Source of the DNA: G963675935 sp963803125
Lineage (GTDB): Bacteria; Planctomycetota; Planctomycetia; Pirellulales; Thermoguttaceae
Direction of reading: 5' to 3'
DNA length: 64,000 nt
Assembly (NCBI GenBank): GCA_963803125.1
Contig: CAWDLR010000003.1
Location: 3,162,001-3,226,000 of the forward strand
Numbering within the stretch: the stretch's first letter is position 1; every line of letters begins with the position of its first letter. A program made the position numbers and the translations under genes. Below are positions 59,993 through 64,000 of this stretch, in pieces. The notes below the pieces were generated by a model. That model did no database searches and was not told the DNA's origin. It worked only from the letters and a program-made list of their open reading frames with translations.

Positions 59993-60109
59993 TTACTTGC
60001 AGCAGCACATTCCCTTTTTTGCGACCTTCTTGGTCGTCTTCTTCTTGGCGACCTTCTTGGCCGGCGCCTTCTTGGCTGGCGCCTTCTTGGCAGCCTTCTT
60101 CTTGGCCAC
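59993..60109 (-). CDS. Small histone H1-like Lys/Ala/Pro-rich protein
   Basis: 38 residues from a GTG at 60109 (GGAGG 7 nt upstream; a GTG at 60115 is also possible). Sequence MAKKKAAKKAPAKK, then KVAKKKTTKKVAKK and a GMCCCK end. The KKA/KKAP repeats are those of bacterial H1-like or AlgP-like DNA-binding tails. The three C-terminal cysteines are unusual and could bind metal or form disulfides. It is too short for most gene callers. Upstream (60110-60296) nothing else is seen. Confidence 0.65.
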   Translation of the reverse strand: MAKKKAAKKAPAKKAPAKKVAKKKTTKKVAKKGMCCCK

Positions 60110-60296
60110 TGTCACTCCTCCGTCAAGAGTTGATTGCGGGCCTTCGAGCTGACGGATCCGACCGTCGGAAGCGCAGCATCCTCCCCGCCTGCGATATGTT
60201 TTACCCGCTTCCAGGATTTCTGCAAGGGGTGCTGGCGAGAATTCACTCGCCCGCTACAAGAAACCCGCGAGCGACCGCAGACCGACGCGCGAAAGC

Positions 60297-61034
60297 TCAC
60301 CAGCGGCTGCCGCCCATGTAGTTCTGCAACGCGATAAAGCTCGCCCAGGCGAGATAGCCGAAGAACACCGCGACGTAGAGGCTCTCCATGCGTACGTAAC
60401 CGTACACCGCCATCCCGATCGCGGCGAAGATCGACAACAGCATCGATTGCCGAATCCCATCGCGCGGAGAGAATCGCACGAGCAGTTCCCGCGCGATTTG
60501 CCCGCCGTCGAGAGGGTAGATGGGCAGGAGGTTCACCAATCCCCAGATGCTACAGATGAAGAGCACATCATTCAACAGCCAAAAAATCCGAGGATTCGGC
60601 ACTATCACGTACGGCTGGAAATACGATGGGTCGAATCCGACTTTGTATCCCGCCGCAAAGCACGCCGCAAGCAAGGACGCGGCGAACAGAAACCCGATGC
60701 CCGGCCCCGCGACGCTAATGAGAACGTTGGTCAACGTGTCGGACCGCTTCGTCGCGAAGCCCTGCCGCGGGTCGTGCGAAGTCAGTCCCCCCATGCCGTA
60801 CAAGACAATCCACGGCCGATATCCATGCACTTGCATCATCCACGCGTGGCCCAATTCGTGAAGAAGAATCGAGAAGAAGACGGCCGCCACCCAGGTCAAA
60901 ATGCCGATCCCATCACTCCCCTTGGCGCCGAGAATCACCGTCACCAGCCAAAACAGCGGGTGAACTCGCACTGGAATGCCGAACAGCACGAAGTTCAGAT
61001 CGTACTGGGTTCGCGAGGGCTCGCCAATCAACAC
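60297..61034 (-). CDS. Site-2 protease (M50) family membrane protein
   Basis: 245 residues from a GTG at 61034 with TTGGAG upstream. The zinc site is FFSILLHELGHAWMM (HExxH near residue 59) and the third ligand is in NLLPIYPLDGGQIARELLV. About six hydrophobic spans fit the minimal S2P fold. There is no PDZ domain and no CBS domain. Such enzymes cut membrane-bound regulators such as anti-sigma factors; the substrate is unknown. It lies 110 bp after lpxB on the same strand. Confidence 0.88.
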   Translation of the reverse strand: MLIGEPSRTQYDLNFVLFGIPVRVHPLFWLVTVILGAKGSDGIGILTWVAAVFFSILLHELGHAWMMQVHGYRPWIVLYGMGGLTSHDPRQGFATKRSDTLTNVLISVAGPGIGFLFAASLLAACFAAGYKVGFDPSYFQPYVIVPNPRIFWLLNDVLFICSIWGLVNLLPIYPLDGGQIARELLVRFSPRDGIRQSMLLSIFAAIGMAVYGYVRMESLYVAVFFGYLAWASFIALQNYMGGSRW

Positions 61035-61143
61035 GAAACAACTCCAAGGTACGGGATAGTGAATGAAGAATACGTGAAAGATGAGGGCGGCGGAAGGGGG
61101 GAACGACGAAACTCCCGCTTGCGGTTTCGCAGAAACTCGGCGA

Positions 61144-62415
61144 TCAACTGTACGATGCCCCTCGCAATGCCGGCGAGACCGCTCGACCCTCGTTGACTCT
61201 GCTCTCCGCGTCGTCCACCCAAATCGCCTTCAGGATGTACTCCGCAGCCCGCCCCGAGGCGCCCCCGTGGGCCACGCGATTCCTGAGAGCAGCCAACGCC
61301 TCAACCCGTTCCCTCCGCTTCGCCGAATCGGTAAGCCACTCGACAATGTGCCCGGCGATCTCCGCCGATTTGTCCTCGTGCGTCAGATACTCGGGAAACA
61401 GCACCCGATCGGCATCGGGCTGCCCGGGATCGTACGGCCTTAGGTCGATCTCATCCAGGCCGCCCGTGGAAAGCAAGTTGACCAGTGTAATGTACTTCAC
61501 CTTGCGAAAAAACGTCTGCACGAAGTAAGCCGGACGACTGATCCAATAGAGGATGACCGTCGGCGTGGTGTGATAGAGCAATTCGAGCGATACCGAGCCG
61601 GAGACCGACATCGCGCAATCGGCCAGCCGCATCAGCTCGGGCGTCTTGCCTACGCAAATCTCGATCGGCAGCCCGCTCTGCTCGATCAGCGGCCGGGCAA
61701 TTTCGGCTTGATGCGGCTTGAACGCCGCCACCGCGAAACGCACGCTGGGCACCCTCCGCTGAATGATCCCCGCCGCTTTGAGAAACCACCGCAGGTTCTG
61801 CGTGACCTCCTGCGTACGCGAGCCCGGGAGAATCGCTACCAGGGGGCCCGCCGCCGCCTCATGCTCCTCCAGAAACCGCTTGTCGTAAGGATAGCGGCGA
61901 ACCTCGTCGAAAAACGGATGGCCTACGAACGTCGCATTGCAGCCGTGCCCGCGAAGCCAACTCTCCTCGAACGGCAAGCCACACAAAGCGTGGTCGACAA
62001 ACCGCCGCATCTTCGTGACCCGCCAGCGAGCCCACGCCCAAATCTGCGGCGGTGAATAATAAAAGACGGGAATGCCGTGGGCCTTCGCCCGCCGTGCAAT
62101 CCACCAGTTGAAGCCCGGATAGTCGATCAGTACGACCGCGTCCGGACGGTGGTGCTGAAAGTACCGATCGGCCCGGCTGGCCAAGTCGAGGAACTTGTGC
62201 AAGTTCAACAGCACCCGGGCAAACCACATCACCGCCAAAGCGGTCAGGTCGGCCTGAAGCTGGCAGCCCGCCTCCGCCATTTTCGGCCCGCCGTAGCCGA
62301 CCGTCAGAATGCCGGGGCAGTGCTCGCGCAACTGTCGGATCAGATTCGCCCCGTGCACATCGCCGCTAGGCTCGCCGACCGAAAAGAAGATCGTTGGAAA
62401 TCTCGGTTCCGCCAT
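61144..62415 (-). CDS. lpxB: Lipid-A-disaccharide synthase
   Basis: Joins UDP-2,3-diacylglucosamine and lipid X in lipid A synthesis, at the inner face of the cytoplasmic membrane. Blocks: FFSVGEPSGDVHGANLIRQL, VLIDYPGFNWWIARRAK, YYSPPQIWAWARWRVTKMRR, LPGSRTQEVTQNL and the donor site MSVSGSVSLELLYHTTPTVI. At about 423 residues it is slightly longer than usual (380-390). Supports a Gram-negative outer membrane in this organism. Confidence 0.95.
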   Translation of the reverse strand: MAEPRFPTIFFSVGEPSGDVHGANLIRQLREHCPGILTVGYGGPKMAEAGCQLQADLTALAVMWFARVLLNLHKFLDLASRADRYFQHHRPDAVVLIDYPGFNWWIARRAKAHGIPVFYYSPPQIWAWARWRVTKMRRFVDHALCGLPFEESWLRGHGCNATFVGHPFFDEVRRYPYDKRFLEEHEAAAGPLVAILPGSRTQEVTQNLRWFLKAAGIIQRRVPSVRFAVAAFKPHQAEIARPLIEQSGLPIEICVGKTPELMRLADCAMSVSGSVSLELLYHTTPTVILYWISRPAYFVQTFFRKVKYITLVNLLSTGGLDEIDLRPYDPGQPDADRVLFPEYLTHEDKSAEIAGHIVEWLTDSAKRRERVEALAALRNRVAHGGASGRAAEYILKAIWVDDAESRVNEGRAVSPALRGASYS

Positions 62416-63031
62416 CGCACGCACCGATATCTCTCGCCGCTAAACGCAACGTCCAGCGCGTCGGATGCCGTCCTATCCCGACGCAGTCGTCCTAACTCCC
62501 AAGGCTGGGTGCAGCGTCTACCGTAAGGGAACAATGCGGCGTCGCAAGGAGAGTGTCGCACCGCAAGCCCTTGCGCAGCCTGGCCGTACAAGCATCGCAA
62601 ATTTCCCATTTTAACGGAAGACCAGTTTTGCGGGGTAATCGGGGGAGGGGTAAACACCCGATCTGCTCCTCTACCAGCTTCCTGTTCCACTGCCGCGTGT
62701 CGCTGAGTCAGCCGACTTCCGGTACACGGCCGGTTGGGTTGCCGGCAAGTGGGGAATGTGAAGTCGTACGAAATCAGGAGATCTGGTCACTTCCGCATTC
62801 GACCGTGTTGACGCTCTCACAGCGCGTCGGTATGCTATTAGTTTCACTGAAGGGCCAAACCGGCATAATCGAGTGACCGGAACACCTCTGTTGTTCTTCG
62901 GTTGCAGCGTCTAGGCTACTGTGAGTGTTCCCTGAAGTACGACCAGGAAGTCAGGCACGCTTGTCGACTTGGCAGAGTAGTGGGCAAGAGGGTAGAGCGT
63001 CGTCAAGCAAAGTAACGCAGTAGTTTTGTCC
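62416..63031. other. Gene-free gap between lpxB and tRNA-Pro
   Basis: About 600 bp, less GC-rich than its surroundings. No open frame has recognisable content and I see no strong repeats. An open frame on the minus strand that crosses the tRNA is an artefact. It must hold the promoters of lpxB and the tRNA. Confidence 0.5.
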
Positions 63032-63107
63032 TCGGGGCGTAGCTCAGCCTGGCTAGAGCGCTTGGTTCGGGACCAAGAGGTCGCTGGTTCAAATCCAGTC
63101 GCCCCGA
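63032..63107 (+). tRNA. tRNA-Pro (CGG)
   Basis: 76 nt. The acceptor stem CGGGGCG pairs exactly with CGCCCCG. The D arm is GCTCAGCCTGGCTAGAGC, the anticodon arm CTTGG-TTCGGGA-CCAAG with anticodon CGG, and the T arm CTGGTTCAAATCCAG. The discriminator base is A and CCA is not encoded. Its 3' half is a likely attachment site for the integrase that follows. Confidence 0.95.
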
Positions 63108-63127
63108 CTAGAACGTAAAACCCGCCG

Positions 63128-63222
63128 GTTCCTAGACTTAGGAACACCTTTCCGTGCCGGAAAGTGCGGCTCAAAGGTCCGGGATTTCGTGGTAAACCTA
63201 CCACGAAACTCCTGGAAGGAGT
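63128..63222 (+). promoter_or_regulatory. Array of four hairpins upstream of the integrase
   Basis: Stems: GTTCCTA/TAGGAAC (63128-63145), CTTTCCG/CGGAAAG (63148-63164), TTTCGTGGTA/TACCACGAAA (63185-63208, 10 bp perfect) and ACTCCT/AGGAGT (63208-63222). The last hides the integrase ribosome-binding site GGAAGGAG. They could control integrase translation or be protein-binding arm sites of an attachment region. Confidence 0.7.
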
Positions 63223-63228
63223 CGCATC

Positions 63229-64000
63229 ATGGCACGTCCGAAGAACAAAATCCCCTCGTATCTGCCCCACCCGGCCTCGGGGCAAGCCCGCGTCCGCTTC
63301 AATCGGCGCAACATCTACCTCGGGCCCTACGGGTCTCCCGAGAGCCAGCAGGCATATGCCCGCTTCATTGCCGAAAATGTTGGCAATGGGAAGCCGCCAA
63401 CTATCACCGTACCAGAGGGGGAAGGGCTGACCATCGCCGCCCTGGTCGTCAAGTACGACGATTTCGCCCAGGCGTACTATGTCAAGAATGGCGTTCCCAC
63501 GGACGAGAAGTACGCGATCAAGGCTGCCGTAGCCCCGCTGGTTCGGCTGTACGGCGATACCCCGGCCGACGAGTTCGGCCCGAAACGGCTGAAGGCCGTC
63601 CGGCAGGAAATCGTTACCAAGGGACGGAGGCGCAAGCGAAAGCATACCGGTGAGCCGCTAACGCGAAAGTACATCAACTACCGGGTCGCGTGCATCGTGC
63701 GAATGTTCAAGTGGGCCGTTGAGGAGGAACTGGTGCCTGTGACCGTGTACCAGTCGCTTAAGGCGGTTGCGGCCCTGCGAAAAGGTCGGACCAACGAAGT
63801 CTTGGAATCCCGGAAGATCAAGCCCGTGCCAGAGGAACACATCCCGCCGGTCCTCAAGGAGTTGCCGCCCCAGGTCGCTGCGATGGTCCAAGTCCAACGG
63901 TTGGCCGGCATGCGGCCGGACGAAGTGACAATCTTAAGGCCGGGCGATATCGATCGCAGCGGCGAGGTTTGGAGCTACAGGCCGTTCACCCACAAGACTG
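63229..64000 (+). CDS. Tyrosine recombinase (integrase), cut by the window edge
   Basis: 257 residues visible from the ATG at 63229. N-terminal arm-binding part (SGQARVRFNRRNIYLGPYGS) with an AP2-like beta pattern, then a core-binding SAM-like domain (LTRKYINYRVACIVRMFKWA) and the beginning of the catalytic domain with the first catalytic Arg in QRLAGMRPDEVTILRPGDID. The HxxR and Tyr boxes lie outside the window. Position right after tRNA-Pro indicates an integrative element whose body extends to the right. Confidence 0.88.
   Translation, partial: MARPKNKIPSYLPHPASGQARVRFNRRNIYLGPYGSPESQQAYARFIAENVGNGKPPTITVPEGEGLTIAALVVKYDDFAQAYYVKNGVPTDEKYAIKAAVAPLVRLYGDTPADEFGPKRLKAVRQEIVTKGRRRKRKHTGEPLTRKYINYRVACIVRMFKWAVEEELVPVTVYQSLKAVAALRKGRTNEVLESRKIKPVPEEHIPPVLKELPPQVAAMVQVQRLAGMRPDEVTILRPGDIDRSGEVWSYRPFTHKT

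Noticed and set aside
62553..62876. 107-codon plus-strand frame in the lpxB-tRNA gap
   Set aside because: No ribosome-binding site, no conserved text, and composition typical of non-coding DNA.
62911..63645. Minus-strand frame with GATGFEPATSWSRTKRSSQA
   Set aside because: This familiar text is the antisense translation of a tRNA gene (here tRNA-Pro). The rest is antisense to the integrase.

Overview
The window looks like a planctomycete chromosome, probably Pirellulales-like. The GC content is high. There is a giant surface protein with an N-terminal LEPR-XLL motif, a dockerin and autotransporter-type strand repeats. There is also a DUF6800 protein, a Lys/Ala-rich histone-like peptide, lpxB (so an outer membrane) and a murein gene (murD). 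Taxonomy is inferred from gene content only.

Layout. 1-6 kb: a truncated copy of part of a giant surface-protein gene, a HEAT-like secreted protein whose 3' end is fused to that copy, and the giant gene itself, whose start codon is separated from its reading frame by a run of 13 G. 6-17 kb: uvrC, trmL, a candidate c-di-AMP riboswitch and an APC/USP transporter, a frameshifted uvrA with an aspartyl protease overlapping it, and murD. 17-24 kb: a cupin, a ligA split by an inserted palindromic repeat, a PemK-type toxin-antitoxin pair bracketed by a duplicated ligA 3' end, several small genes, bioB and DUF6800. 24-30 kb: a frameshifted type IIG restriction-modification gene, a sulfotransferase and an intact ISKra4-like element with a 9-bp target duplication. 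30-36 kb: flagellar genes flhA-flhF-flhG-fliA and a TPR protein. 36-41 kb (minus strand): guaA, 2-oxoacid dehydrogenase E2 and lpdA. 41-46 kb: surE, a lipoprotein, a membrane-anchored protein and rnhA. 46-58 kb (minus strand): a secreted degradation cluster (six-hairpin Tat protein, C25 peptidase, GH106, GH36, GH172). 57-63 kb: a broken methyltransferase gene, a ComEA-like protein, mrp, the histone-like peptide, a site-2 protease and lpxB. The right edge is tRNA-Pro(CGG) followed by a tyrosine integrase that runs off the window, probably the start of an integrated element.

The most striking theme is short palindromic repeats. Several families recur between genes, especially where two genes converge, and they also lie inside coding sequences: twice in murD, once in bioB, once in uvrA (all in frame) and once in ligA, where a 106-bp insertion breaks the frame. 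This resembles the protein-coding palindromic elements of Rickettsia. Several genes carry apparent frameshifts (giant protein, uvrA, ligA, the restriction enzyme, a DUF2442 gene, a methyltransferase). Some could be sequencing errors in GC-rich or homopolymer stretches, so the read evidence should be checked before calling them pseudogenes.
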